Below are positions 20,635 through 32,699 of a stretch of DNA of 64,000 bases, piece by piece (within the stretch, counting starts at the first letter, position 1; each line of letters begins with the position of its first letter). Source of the stretch: Tricholoma matsutake (taxonomy: Eukaryota; Basidiomycota; Agaricomycetes; Agaricales; Tricholomataceae); NCBI GenBank assembly GCA_026075535.2, contig AP026538.1, positions 11,470,001 to 11,534,000 on the forward strand, written 5' to 3'. The translations under genes and the position numbers were made by a program. The notes below the pieces were generated by a model. The model saw only the letters and a program-made list of their open reading frames with translations, was not told where the DNA came from and did not search any database.

Positions 20635-22363
20635 GAGGTAAACCAGCTTCATAAAGCATGGCAGTAGCGTGTTCCTCAATACTGCGGTTTGCTCATTCAG
20701 CAATGCCATTCTGTTGAGGTCAATTGTGAACAATATGCAAATGTTCAATCCCACACTGATCCGTGAATGCAAGGAATTCATTAGACATGTACTTGCCTCC
20801 CTTGTCAGAGTACGTGTTTTGAAGGGACCATGCAAATTGGAGTGGATGAGATCAAGGGGATTGGCAGCACGACTAGAGGAAGTGGGGAATGGATGTGCAT
20901 TCATCTTGCTAGCTAAACAAGGTTTGCATATAGGGTCTGGTTTGGCATGCATATTAATATGCATACTAGTCACCAGCTCATCCTTCACAATCTTATTGAC
21001 AACATCGTAGCCATGATGAGCAAAACAACAATGCCAGAGATTGCGGTCTGGAGGAAGAGTGGATATGGAGTGGTGAGCATGCTCAGTGAACACCTCAGTA
21101 GTCCCAGCAAGAAATGCGGAATTGTTCTCATCAATGGGAGCCATGAAAAAGTGTTCACCATCAAGTAAGAATATCATTGCAAGTTCATTGGCAGAGATAT
21201 AAATGTCAGTACCACGTTGACGGGGTAAATACAAGACTGAGAGGAGATTGTTCTGGAGATCGGGGACATGCAAAACACGAGTAAACTCGACAGCCCTCAA
21301 TTCTTTTCCTGCAATAATCGGTTTAAACACCACACTTCCTACACCTTCAGAATAGACAATAGTATTGTCCGCAAGACAAATTGGGACACAAAAAGGGGTA
21401 TAATCACGAAGCCAGTTGCGATGAGGCGTCATATGAGACGTGGCACCTGTGTCTGCATTCCAAAGGTAAGTTGTGGTTGAAGTAGGAGTGGGTTGAGAGG
21501 AACGATAACTTGCATTCCCAGCAAACTCAGCAACTGAAATGGCAGTAGCAACAGCTGCGCTTTCAGGAGAGGAAGGTGATGTGGAGGATGTGGTTGTAGA
21601 GGTGTTCGCAATGCGAGACTGCTTGGGTTTACGTGCCTCCATCTTTGCAGCAAGGAATTTCTTGCACTGAGGTAGGGTATGACCTTTAAATCCACAAAAG
21701 TCGCAGAGTAAACTGATAACTGAAGAGGTGGCTAGAGCAGTACTGGATGTGGAGTCACTGGAGAACCCAGAACGATGTTCATGGTTTAATTGCTCATTCC
21801 TGAACCCTTCATGAATAGTAGAGCGATCAAGATTGTCGATGAGCATGAGGGAAGAGACAAATGAGGAATATTCATCAGGAAGGGCACAGATGAGAGCCAT
21901 GGAGTGAAGTTCATTGTCAAGGTCATCGAGGGTGAAGCCAGAGGGACGGAGATCCTTGATAGCATGGACCTTCTCAGAAATGTGAGCTATGAGACCTTCC
22001 AGGCCCTCACTCTCTTGTTTCCTAACAGAGAATAAGTCATCATAGGTATTGAAGCACATACCAGGCTTCTTTGATTGATTCCCTCTCTCCAACAGCTCCC
22101 ACATCTTCTTTGGATCGTCAAAAACCCCACCCAGGTCATGCTTCTGGTCATCCTCAATATGCAAATAAATGTCCCCAGCCCCCTTATCCACTAGTTGAAA
22201 CCACAAATGATGTGCCTCTGCATCCCCAGGGCTAGGCTCCTGTATATCACCAGTCACAACCCTCCACCACCCCTGTTTACGTCCCCAGGCAGCCATCTGA
22301 TCCTTCCAGGAGGCATAATTGCGATTGTTGAGCTTTGGGAAATTAGGTGATGAGTTGGACATG
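20635..22363 (-). pseudogene. Copia-1 gag, protease and integrase N-terminus
   Basis: The start at 22363 (MSNSSPNFPKLNNRNYASWK) gives a normal copia gag (UBN2-like: FPKLNNRNYASW, MWELLERGNQ, LDDLDNELHSMALICALP). It has one knuckle CDFCGFKGHTLPQC, the protease motif NADTGATSHMT, and the integrase zinc end (LWHCCFAHHGYD, CKPCLASKMNAHPF). After DLIHSNLHGPFKTR the frame jumps to sequence reading YSDKGGKYMSNEF in another frame, so most of the catalytic core, about 90 residues, is deleted. Further stops follow before the Gypsy-1 junction. The first catalytic Asp position reads Asn (HSN). Confidence 0.9.
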
Positions 22364-22830
22364 TTTGCGGAACGATGCGCTGAGAAGCGAGCATGGGTGC
22401 AATTGGGGTAAGCATAGGCACTTTCGAGGGAAGGGAAGGTGCCGAATCTGCCTGTCGAGTCCGTTCGACGATAGCGTTTGAATGGGGATGCGCGAGACGA
22501 TTTGAGCAAAGGGTGTAATTTGAGTGTTTGGTGTTTCAGATTCGCAATGAGCGCTGAGCGGGAACCGTGGGCGCGTCCGACTATCGGTGTTAACAGGAGG
22601 TGGGGGGTATGTCCCCAAGTGTCCTAGAAAAAGGACTAAGCGATCCGACCAGTGGGCGACGAGGAACGTCGAATTTGGTGGGAAAAGTGTGATAACTCCA
22701 ACAAGTGCTTGTTGACCAACAACCAAGGCACACAGAATGGAAATTGTAGGTGCTGGGGGGTTATTGAGGTCAGGGAATTCACTGAGAGTGGTTTCAGACT
22801 GATTGGAGTTGATTTGAAGTCACTAGGGTG

Positions 22831-22844
22831 CAGGGCCCATAACC
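22831..22844 (-). other. Copia-1 primer-binding site (half-tRNA type)
   Basis: Directly after the 5' LTR the element strand reads GGTTATGGGCCCTG. This is complementary to an initiator tRNA-Met anticodon arm (core CATAACC preceded by GGGCYC), as used by Drosophila copia and yeast Ty5. The same sequence follows the 5' LTR of copia-2. The 480-bp leader between here and gag has no ORF of its own. Confidence 0.75.
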
Positions 22845-23157
22845 TGCTAAAGTCTGAGGTTGCCTTTAGTGCAGTTTAACCTAGCAACTGTGAAGGGAGA
22901 CTCAGATAGACTAACAGCTGGAGTCCAGAGTGAACAACTAGTTATTATATGAGACAATAAGGAGTACAGTACCTGGAGTCCAGAGTGAGCAACTGAAGAG
23001 TGCAAAACTCTGGACTCTGCAGTCTACATACTGTGAAACAAACAGTGATAAACCCAAGGTGGAAACTACTCTAAGTGCCCATGAGTGTAACTACAAGTGA
23101 TAGGACTAGAAGTAGGATAGAAGTAAAATGGAGAGATGGTGAATCATACATTTAACA
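22845..23157 (-). repeat. Copia-1 5' LTR
   Basis: 313 bp, TGCTAAAGTC...TTTAACA, a pair with 2856-3175. GAGAT follows at 23158. Confidence 0.93.
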
Positions 23158-23162
23158 GAGAT

Positions 23163-23468
23163 AGCATTGGACACGGTATTCAGCATCAGCATCGGCATCG
23201 GCATAGATGTGCGGTAAGAATCTAATACCGTTGATGAAATAGTCACAGCCATCAGCATCAGCATCAGCAGACACATTGGCACAGAAATCTACATGGACGT
23301 CAACATCAGCAGCAGCAGACAGACACTTTGGGGTGGAAATCTATATATCAAGAGCATCGGCAATGGGCATTAGCAAACCAGACACACAATGGGTGCAGGC
23401 AGTATGAATGAACAAAATGAACAAAAAAGCAGTGTTCATCCTAGCTAAAATAACAATGTCGGTACTAG
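23163..23468. other. KDZ-1 subterminal region, non-coding
   Basis: This follows on from the left inverted repeat once copia-1 is removed. It is rich in GCATCA/GGCATCG hexamers (GCATCAGCATCGGCATCGGC near 23183) and has no ORF. Confidence 0.5.
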
Positions 23469-24238
23469 CTAATTGTGAGAACCGGCAGGATTGGCCATGT
23501 TGTCATCATGGGACAATGATCTCATTCTAATGTCTGAGAACCTGTGTTCGAATGATTTCAGATTATATTCCATCCTTTCCTTCAAGGTTGCATATGTCTT
23601 CAATGTGACATCTTGCTGTTCCAGCTTCTCAACCTTGGCCATGTAGAGACGATGACTGGCATCCTTGTATGAGGTGCCAAGGTTGTTTTGCAGGGCTTTC
23701 ACTTCAGCATGGCAGCTCCACAGCTCCCTGTCTGTCAATTTCTGCAACAGGATGAACTAACAGTCATACAAATGAGGACAAGGCACTTACTGGATCAGCA
23801 GGTAGCATTATCTGGTTGCAGGCCAATGCATAGTAGTATGGTGTATCAGTCATGTTTCCAGATTGCAAAGTCATCAGTGAGAGGATAGACGAGGCAAACA
23901 AGACACAGCATTGGCCAAGACACGGCATCAGCCAAGACATGGCATTGGCCAAGATGCAGCATCAGCTAAGACACGGCATTGGCCAACAGGATGACATTGG
24001 CCCAAGGATGGCATCAGGCCAAGACAGCTAGGCTGGTGGCAGTGAGACTTTGAAAAGAAGGAAATCTTACCCCCTCATGTGCCATGTGTACATTGAATTC
24101 AACCTTCTTGCAATAGGCCTCCATTGCCTGGTAGGTAGCTGGAATCATAAAATGGGGCACTAGATAGTGCTGCCCATTGTCACCTCAGATAATGACATAT
24201 CCATCAGGAATATAAGTGTCAGTTTGCTGATTGCTCAT
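23469..24238 (-). pseudogene. KDZ-1 accessory gene A (three exons, coiled-coil C-terminus)
   Basis: Read on the minus strand as exons 24238-24071, 23862-23791 and 23741-23469. Exon 1 starts MSNQQTDTYIPDGYVII, has an in-frame TGA, then ends FNVHMAHEG at a GTAAGA donor. Exon 2 gives SGNMTDTPYYYALACNQI and PADP before GTAAGT. Exon 3 gives TDRELWSCHAEVKALQNN and a heptad-rich segment to the stop. The acceptor of exon 2 reads CAA instead of CAG, and in the second copy at 38922 it is CAG. About 170 residues, function unknown. The structure and the second copy show it is part of the KDZ unit. It is transcribed away from gene B, whose start is about 160 bp off. Confidence 0.65.
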
Positions 24239-24399
24239 GGTATAGATAACACAGATGATAACAAGTGATACTGTTTAATCAGGACATTATTTGTTTGTAT
24301 ATATTGTATATTGATCAACAACATGTGATTGTTGATTTTCAGTGTTTCACTCTTTTTCATCTCAACATTGACCCCACTGCCACAGCCAACTCATCAACC

Positions 24400-26330
24400 A
24401 TGAACGTTATGTGCCAACAAGTGCTCGGCCAGATCAGCGAGATCAAGCAATCCATCCGCAATGGCCTTTGGGACCAAAGTATCAAGGCCATGATGAAGGA
24501 AAGAAAATCGGCCCTTGTGAGTGGATTGGCATGCTATCAGATCAACAATGCACTTACAAATTATAGAAAACATTATTTGCCTGGCAAAGAGAGGTTCTCA
24601 CATAGGATGTGCAGGCCCTCTTCTGGGCCAATGCCTTTTTGTGGGGATTTGTGGTAGCATGGTCAAAGTCAGACAGGACAGGGGACCAGAAGTTTATTGA
24701 AGGTCAACTGAGGGCAATGAAGACCTCTGACGAGAAAAAGGGCATAACAGGTCCTGTGTCCACATCGGCTGGACCAACGGCAGGTGGAACAGGAAGGGCA
24801 GGTGGAATGGGAAGGGCAGGTGGAATGGGAAGGGCAGGTGGAATAGGAAGGGCAGGTGGAATGGGAAGGGCAGGTGGAATGGCCACTGCAGCAGGAATGG
24901 GAATGGCAGTGGGGAAAGGACCGGCAGCAGGAATGGCACCGGCACCAGCCAAGAAAGTGGGGATGGCAGCAGCAAAGACAGGGATGGCAGTGGCAAAGAC
25001 AGGGACGGCAGTGGGAAAGAAAGAGCGGCAGCAGCAAAGGCACGAGGAGTGGCAGTGGCAATGGCAGCAGCAACACCAGCACAAACAAGGATAGAAGCAG
25101 CACCAGCACTGGCCAAGATGCGGGCCCAACCAGAAGCATCAGGATCCAGACTTCCAGCCCAAGCCCAGCAACCAATGCTGCCAGCAATCACAGTGAGACC
25201 CAGGCCACAAGAGGTGCAGAGTAGCAGGGGATCAGACGAGAATTTTGATGAGGAGATGGAGAGCAATGCCGGTGCCAATCCCAGGATGGAGTGGAAGCAG
25301 CACAATGCAGCAAAGGCAACATGAGGAGCACCCCAGTGAGGGAGTTTGTGAACAACGCCATGTGCATGATGTGTCAGGCTTAGGCATGAGTGTTGGGAGC
25401 AGGTGAATGGGAAAATGGGCTGCTACTTCTGTGGGAAAGGGAATGTTCAGTGCAATCCAGAGGATGTGGATTGAGTGCCGAGAACCAAGAAAGCAAAGGG
25501 ATTGGCAAGAAGAAAAGCAAAGAAGTCGTGATTTTCCAGTGAAGACAGTGGAGAGGAATCGTCTAGGTGGTTCACTGCAAGCCAAAAAGGAAAATCAAAA
25601 GGTTAGTTCTTCCATATCATGACACATAAAACCACTAACACGTATATCCATAGCTGTGGAAAAGGATATTGACATGGCCGATCCCGAGCCCGAGCTAACT
25701 GCCCTCCCTGACAGATGCCGAGGAAGGCGATGCCGCTCCTGTTCCTGCTCCCAGTCCCAGTCCTGCTCCTGCTCCTGCTCCTGCTCCCACTCCTGCTCCC
25801 ACTCCTGCTCCCACTCCTGCTCCCACTTCAACTCCTGCTCCCACTCCCGTTTGCCGCTGCTGGCAACAAAGACAAACAGATGGCAGAACTGGTTGAGGAG
25901 GGGGGATTTGTCGAGGGTAACACTGAGGCTGAGCATGGTGAGGAGGGACTCGCTGTGCTGGAAGAGGTGACGGGGGAAGCATCCTTAGTTGGCACCCCCC
26001 ATCCAAATTATTCCCGCCACACCACAGGATTCTCAAGAAATGGTACAGCCCACAACTCCCTCTCCTCTTCCCCCCAATGTTGCTCACCGAGCCTGAGGCT
26101 GCCACCCCAGCATCAGCACTTAACCCACTGGCATTGGCAGTCAATATAATCACCTCACCCTGGCCCTCCCCTCCCCCTGCACAGCTGCGCTGATCCCCAC
26201 GTGGGTTGACCCTGGTCCATCTGGACTACGTTCCAGAAGTACCACCCCTCAGCCAAACCCAAGGAAGAGAGCAGGAAAATCTGAGGACAGAGGGGAGACG
26301 AAGTGAGGCAGAAAAGAATAGATGTGATTT
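24400..26330 (+). pseudogene. KDZ-1 accessory gene B (Gly/Ala-repeat protein with Cys cluster)
   Basis: The likely start is MNVMCQQVLGQISEIKQ at 24400. A helical N-terminus follows (NALTNYRKHYLPGKERFSH). A one-base frame change near 24600 leads to VQALFWANAFLWGFVVAWSK. Next come repeats of GRAGGM (24790-24890) and a Lys/Ala/Gln-rich stretch ending at 25094. Further frames keep coding character: a Cys/His cluster across a frameshift (CMMCQA, RHECWEQVNGKMGCYFC, 25370-25470) and a Pro/Ala/Thr repeat (25738-25850). The cluster may be a small zinc-binding domain. Several frameshifts and stops are present. No known family was recognised. The 3' limit is approximate. Confidence 0.45.
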
Positions 26331-26448
26331 GGCATGTACATAAAAGTTGGACTATCTTTTTTTTCATTACACAGTGTTTTATTTGTAAATCTACACAGCA
26401 AATTTCACTTTTTTAATTCTCTGTCTCCTCCCAACAGCCTGGGTTGAA

Positions 26449-28670
26449 ATGGCTTCCTGCTGTGCAAGGTCATCGGCTGTCCTTTGGATAGGTCATGCTC
26501 GTGCCAAGGATGGATTTGCTGCCGATCCTGATGTTGCCATTGCCGATCATACTGCTGCCGTTGCCGATGTTGCCATTGCCAATTGTACTGTTGTCGTTGC
26601 CGATATTGGTGTTGCTGTTGCCAATCCTACTGGTGCCACTGCCGATATTGGTGTTGCCATTGCCAATCTTACAGTTGCCATTGCTGATATTGGTGCTGCC
26701 GTTGCTGATTGTACTGTTGTCGTTGCCAATATTGGTGTTGCCATTGCTGATATTAGTGTTGCCATTCCCAATCCCACTAATGCTGCTAAAGCCCTTGCCC
26801 TTGCAATAGGATGCTCCATCTGATTTCCCCCTAAAAGTGGTCGAGGCTTAGGGTGTTGTGAGCTCTCTTGAGGTATATCCAACAGAAATGGATCAATTGG
26901 GCATGGGGGATCATTTACAATGGTGTTTCCAGCTGATCCAGGCGTGATGTATCTCATGTAAATGTGTCGAGGAATGAGATATTCTGGTTCACTGTCACTA
27001 GGACCATTAATTGGCTGTGGTTGAGTGACACCAACCATGCAGAGGCTGTCCATTGTCATTTGATCCACTTGGACATATTGTGATTCAGTTGTATCAGAAT
27101 TTGTGGTCTGTCCTGCTGTTGATATTTGGCAAGCTTCCTTGCACTTGGGTTTGCCTTTGACAACTTTTCTGCCTTGATACAGCAGACACTTTGGCAGCGG
27201 CAATGATCTCCAGTTTGGTGCTGGGATGAGGATCGGCATCAGCATCATCATTTCTTTGGCCCCTGCATTTGGAAATGTGTTGGGAGGGTGAGGGGTTATT
27301 CAAATCATTCGGATAGTGTGCAGAGCCACACTCCTGTCCATGGCTTTGATTGCTTTGAACCGGAATGCTCTTTCAGGGCCCTGCACTATCTGTCACTGCA
27401 GAACATGGTTGAAGAAGTCTTCTATGACACTCTTGTGCATGTTCTGTGGGTCTCTGATTTGAACCTAGCTGGGAGATATTCTGAACTGACAAATGATGAT
27501 GTCCGATCTGCAATTGCTTTGAATGGGATATGGTGACTACAACCATTGTTTGCTAGATAAGTAACAGTTTGTGGAATAGGAAGTCAACATACTGTGATGC
27601 TGGCCAACATACAACATAAACCATTCTTCCAGTTCTTTTTTCTTGAATTGTGATCCTTTCCATGATGTGGGAAGGATCGGGAAGCCATTGTTAGTCATTG
27701 TTAATTGGGTTAGTGTTGCATTATGTTGCATTGCCAACCTTGAAGCAAGGTGTGATGGGCATAAAAACTTGATATAACTCATAAAGTTTCGCTTCAGTTC
27801 AGTTACTTGATCATGATACGTGTCCAGAAACGATTGTGCAGGGGTGGCTATCAGAGAGGCAACATTTTTGTGACTGGAGTCAGCATTGGCATTGGCATTG
27901 CATTGGCAGTAAATGATTCAGGGACTCATGCATCAACAACCATCAAACCATTAGGTGCAGTATAGGCTGTAAATGTCACAGACAACACCCCCATTTCCAG
28001 CCACTGTTGTCATGCATTCTCCACCACACATTTAAGGAGGTATTTGTCTGCTAGACTGTGAAATGTTCGTTATGTCCAGCAACAGCAATGGCAACAGCAT
28101 CAGCTTCAACTTACACTCGCTTCATCTGCTCAGGATATCCTTCCCGCATCATTTTCTCCTGTTTGACTTCAAGGATGGCTTTCTCCTCTGCATTCATGGT
28201 GTCAAAAACATGCTTGATAGCTGGCAATCACGCTTGGAACCATCCTGGTGTACTTGTGGTGGTGTCCTCAACACCTAACAGGTTTGCGATCTGTTGGAAA
28301 ACTCGGTCCCGGTACAAGCTCCAAATGACTTCTGACTGCTTTACTTTGAAGTCATTCAATTTCCGTGAGAGGCCTTTGGTCATTCACCAGTTGTTGGAAA
28401 GCCAGGTTGTTAGTTCCTGGCGATGTGATCAATAATACAACCTTCACATGCTTGTGAGTTTACCTTGGCACAAATGCGACTCTCCTCCTCATCCATAGGG
28501 GCCCTGTCAATTGACACCCAGTAGTTGAATATTGCTGGGAGGATGTTGCACTTGAGTATTTACAATCGGCCAGCTTTCGATTCCTGCAATCAGAATGCAA
28601 CTTTATAAGGCTCAATGATCTTCTGCTCTTCAACCGTATATCTGCTTCCCTTCCAGTACTGTCTCAACCA
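26449..28670 (-). pseudogene. KDZ-1 accessory gene C, degraded
   Basis: Minus strand, approximate limits. Near 28670-28470 the frame reads LRQYWKGSRYTVEEQKII, then NYWVSIDRAPMDEEESRI and a donor. Near 28420-28060 it reads TTWLSNNW (stop), SRKLNDFKVKQSEVIWSLY, RVFQQIANLLGVEDTTTS (stop) and VFDTMNAEEKAILEVK. Later frames include LTMTNNGFPILPTSWKG (27700) and a 234-residue ORF (27251-26547) with a basic start and a long Ala/Thr/Met low-complexity tail made of GCCAAT-type hexamers. It is oriented against the transposase, like other accessory ORFs of large KDZ elements. Function unknown, many stops. Confidence 0.45.
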
Positions 28671-28846
28671 TGGGTTCTCTGATGGCTCAGGCAGCATTGG
28701 GGGGGACTGATGTGAAGGAAAGAATCATTCTTGTCATTGACATAAAACATACCATCGACACGAGGATCACACAAGGATCACACAAGGTCGATAGTACAAT
28801 ACCTCCGTCAATAATTGGGTGTCGTTGTGACTCACCCCAAATCATC

Positions 28847-31800
28847 ATGAGCCTAACAAGAGTTCCTTACAAGCAAAAGAGAAGATCAAAGAAGAATGCC
28901 CCCCTGCATGAGGACAATGACGATGCAGTCAATACTGTTACACATGTAGAAGTTGAGGTCAACACGAAACATGGACCCAAAACAAAGCACATCAAGGTCC
29001 CCCTGACTGCAGTGGAAGAACCAGGTCAATCAAATTCTGTTATACAGGATAATCCCAATGTTGCTCCAGAATGGGACATGCAAGAACCTCAGGTGGCCAC
29101 CAAGCCGACTCGGCCACACATCCGCATGGTTAGTTTCTGACACTGATTGCTTATGGAGCAAGGCTCATATACAAATAATATAGACAGCGAGACTATGTAC
29201 TGGAGTTTGTGGGATGAGTAGATGAATTGCTGCAAGCATCCCTTGCTCAGCAGGCATGGTCGGTTGACAAACAAGTTTGCAACCACTGTCCATTCAATAA
29301 ATGGGCAATTTGGCGATGCATTGATTGTTCACTGGGAAGCACGCTTTGCCGCACATGCATGCATGTAACCCACAGGCAAAATCCCTTCCATCACATTGAA
29401 TGCTGGACCAGCATGCACTTCCGCTGGGCTGAGCTATGGGAGGTCAGCACATACATTTTAGTCCAGCACCAGATGGATCAGCCAATTTGCAATGCTCTGA
29501 ACTTCCAATTGAAATATCTGGAGACATTTGAAGATGTGAAGGATAAAGCAGAGCAAGAGTCAGCCAATTGGCAGGCAAACAATCAGCAATGGCACCGGCC
29601 CTCTTCACCTGACTCAACCTCAGACACATATAATGAGTCACTGGGCCAAAGATGAAACTGGGGCTGACTCGGCATTTTTTAATCACCTTGATTCCCTTTG
29701 GCATCGAGGGAAGGGGAATATTGATGTTGAGAATGGTTTCCATGACTTCTTTGATGGCAATGATGGATCTGAAGTTGAGCATGCCAATGACGACCTCCAT
29801 GGGTTTCAACCATATTTGCCTAATCCCAATCAAACTGCCAATGCCGTCCCAGCTGCCAATGCCGTGCCCAGTGCCAATGCCATCCCAACTGCCAATGCCA
29901 TGCCCACTGCCAATGCTGTCCCAACTGCTGATGCCTTGAACAACAGTTATATTCATGTGGTCCATACAAATGGAATACATCACTTAGTGATGGTTACCTG
30001 CCAGTGTCAGGGGGAACACTGAATTCCCTTGGACCTGGTAACCAGTAACTTACTATCCACAAGCTTCACCAACATACAGACTCTGTTCACTGTGCAGGTC
30101 CTAGACCATTTTCGGCTCTGTAATCTGGAATTAAAGGCATCAGCCTATCAGTTTTACCAGCTGATTCAGCGTGTAACATTGCCAATGAGGCCTGCCGAAG
30201 TGGTCAATCTCTACCATGAGCTTCGGTGCATGTCCCGCTTATAGTGTTGGATGAAAAGATTGAAGTGGGCAGGGTATGGACACAATCAAAGAGATCCTTT
30301 GAATCCTGAACCAGGATCACTTGCCAATTTCTGTCCAGCCTGTCCTCAAGTAGGCATTAATATACCGGAAAATTGGAAAAACAATGCGAACCAGTGGGTG
30401 TCAAAATACCTCAGTGCAGTGGCATCTAAAATGATACTATGGATTTCAGATTTGTTTTTGAACACATATTCATGGCTGATGGCAATTTCAAAGCTGATCA
30501 TGTTTGGCAGAAAAACTCCGATACTGATATATGGCTATGGGATGGAGGTGGGATGGCCCCAAATCGGGCTGAATATGAGCTGTTTCTCCAAGCTGCCATA
30601 GAATGATTAATGGTAGGTACCTTCCCTTGGTGGTGGCCAATGCCATTCCTGATGCCGCCCCCAAAGCCAGTCTGATTTGTATTTGGGTTTCCAGAAGGCT
30701 CCTTGTGAAAATAAATTCCTAGCTGTTGTGAATGCTTTTCTGGTGTTGAAGGCATGTGACAGGACTGGAGTAGCAGCCATTGCATGTGCATGGCATGGAT
30801 GTTATGTGCCCAATGCATTGGTAGACCTGTTTTGTGGAGAACAGCAAAAGAATGTCGACTTTGCTTTCCTTCAAGCGCTGAAGACCACCAGAGTTGACCC
30901 TCAACAGGGAGTCATGCTCATTTACGACATTGTCTGCCAGTACATTATCCACCTTCGGGAACGTATTGGTGCCCATCTTCCAGCCGGCTTGACCATTGAC
31001 CAGGCCATTGGGCTTTTGCATGTTCATGGCCACAAGCATGAATGCTTTTTTCGCTATGCTCCATCTTTCATTCCAGGGTCCGGCATTGTAGCAGGAGAAA
31101 CACTTGAGTCTCTGTGGGCATCACTGAATTCCATTTTCCCGATGGTCAAAACAGTGACCTTGCCACATTGGGCAGAAATGCTTGATGATTATGCTACAGA
31201 TTCAAATCACAAGAAAATGCTTGGCATGACAGTCACACTCTGCTCAAAATCTTGGGAAGCCCTTGAGAACTCTACACAACTCAGCCAATACCATGGTGAA
31301 CTAATGGCAGCATTCAGCCAACTGGCAATTGAACGATGGGAGGATGAAGTGAGGGCAGCAGAATCCCGGAGGCTCACAGATATCAGGGTAATGGATATGT
31401 ATGCCACTCACATATCAGAAATGGCAGAGGCAGCGGGGACAGGATTGGCAGCAGGGATGGGATTGGCCTTAACTTTGGCATTGGCACTGGTTCAATCCAT
31501 GGTCAAGGAGTGGATTGATTTTGCTATTCTTTTTGAACACATGCAGTGAGTTGTACTGCCTACCACCAATCACAACCCATCATTGATTGTCACCAGGATT
31601 GAATTACAAGACAAAGTCCGTTGACTTGGTAAATCACCTCACATTTCTGACATGCAAGCTGTTGAACAGGAGAGAGAAGCTCTCACATCTCACATGGTAA
31701 CCTTAATGCAGTTACAAAATGCTGCTGACATTGCCGATCATGACATTGCTCCCTCATGGATCACCCATGATAATGAAGGGGAATTTGATACCCCCGGTGA

Positions 31801-32671
31801 CCTGGATGATGACAGTGCTGTGGCATCGGGCCTGTCAGATCTCCCAGCCCACACACATGCCATTCCCATTGAGGAGCAACAAGTATACCTCCCCTCTAAT
31901 GCCAATCTTGCAGATGTAGAGATTAACCTCCGCAAGATCCAGGCAAACCGACTGCTGCACCAGCTGCAGGAGCTCATTGCTGACTAATCATTTCAATATT
32001 CACACATCATTCGAGTGGTGCCGTGAAAGGGAGTTCGCACCCGGTCATGAGCTGTTGTCCACGAGTTGGTTAACAAAATTAGCTTGCATGCCCAAATGTA
32101 TAACCATTGCCATAGCCAAATGCTGGCACTGGATTGTGATGATGACACATTGAGTATGTTTCAGCAGTTATCCAAGGATGACCTCAATGCCAGCACAGCT
32201 ATTCTGAATCCAAATGTACCTGGTTCCACCTCTGTTCATCTGTCCTGGATTTGGCATAATTCCCACATTTGTACTGGTCTCATGGCCAATGCCGATGCTG
32301 TTCCTGTTGCTGTTCCTGTTGCCAATGCCATTGCCAATGCTGGCCGATTCTGGGAATGTAAATATATTTTGTAGCCATCTGTATTCATTGTACTAACAAT
32401 TTTCATAGTCAGGTGAGTAAATTGGCTTTGTTCACAGGCTCAGAGAAATTGATGGAGGGAGGAATTTCTACTGGTCACAAATGAAATGCAGTGGACTGTG
32501 CAGTATTTCATCTATCACAGCCAATGGTGGCAGTCAGCCTCACAGTCCAAGAATACCCTTCCTGGTCCACTAGCCTATGCTAATTGCCAGCACGCTTCAT
32601 GGTATGAATTAGCATTGAGGACTGACAATGCATTTAGATCAACAAATGCCGATTATATCTGCCCTCTGTGA
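28847..32671 (+). pseudogene. KDZ transposase with CxC2-like cysteine cluster
   Basis: Starts MSLTRVPYKQKRRSKK at 28847. After an intron ending ACAG (about 29200) comes the CxC2-type cluster: CNHCPFNKWAIWRCIDC, LCRTCMHVTHRQNPFHHIE and the following WTSMHFRWAELWEVSTY. Then come an acidic linker with Ala/Asn repeats (29830-29935), the conserved FCPACPQVGINIP, and the DDE core: FMADGNFKADHVWQ (first Asp), CAWHGCYVPN, YDIVCQYIIHLRERIG (second Asp), LHVHGHKHECFFRYAP and GETLESLWASLNSI (Glu). It ends FRSTNADYICPL at 32671. In-frame stops occur after LEFVG (about 29217), after CQGEH (about 30020) and after CMSRL (about 30241). A frame change lies near 29640. So it is a pseudogene, but all three acidic residues remain. 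Confidence 0.88.
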
Positions 32672-32699
32672 CTGAAAAGGGCCACATGTATTATGTAAA

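Larger units (their letters stand above)
2856..23157 (-). mobile_element. Ty1/copia retrotransposon copia-1 (carries Gypsy-1 and R1 insertions)
   Basis: Bounded by LTRs at 2856-3175 and 22845-23157 and by a perfect 5-bp target duplication GAGAT (2851-2855 and 23158-23162). It is transcribed right to left: gag and protease at 22363, integrase interrupted by Gypsy-1, then RT and RNase H ending at 3213. Copia gene order (integrase before RT) is clear. Subtracting nested insertions leaves about 5.3 kb, normal for the superfamily. It is dead: there are frameshifts, stops and an internal deletion in integrase. Confidence 0.93.

Noticed and set aside
24669..25305. Long overlapping minus-strand ORFs rich in Pro, Leu and Cys
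   Set aside because: They mirror the GRAGGM/GMAAAK repeats of the + strand gene B. Low-complexity repeats keep all frames open.
26495..26809. Hydrophobic Leu/Pro/Ile repeat ORF that looks like a membrane protein
   Set aside because: It is a frame-shifted reading of the GCCAAT/GCCGAT hexamer array. No surrounding gene structure supports it.
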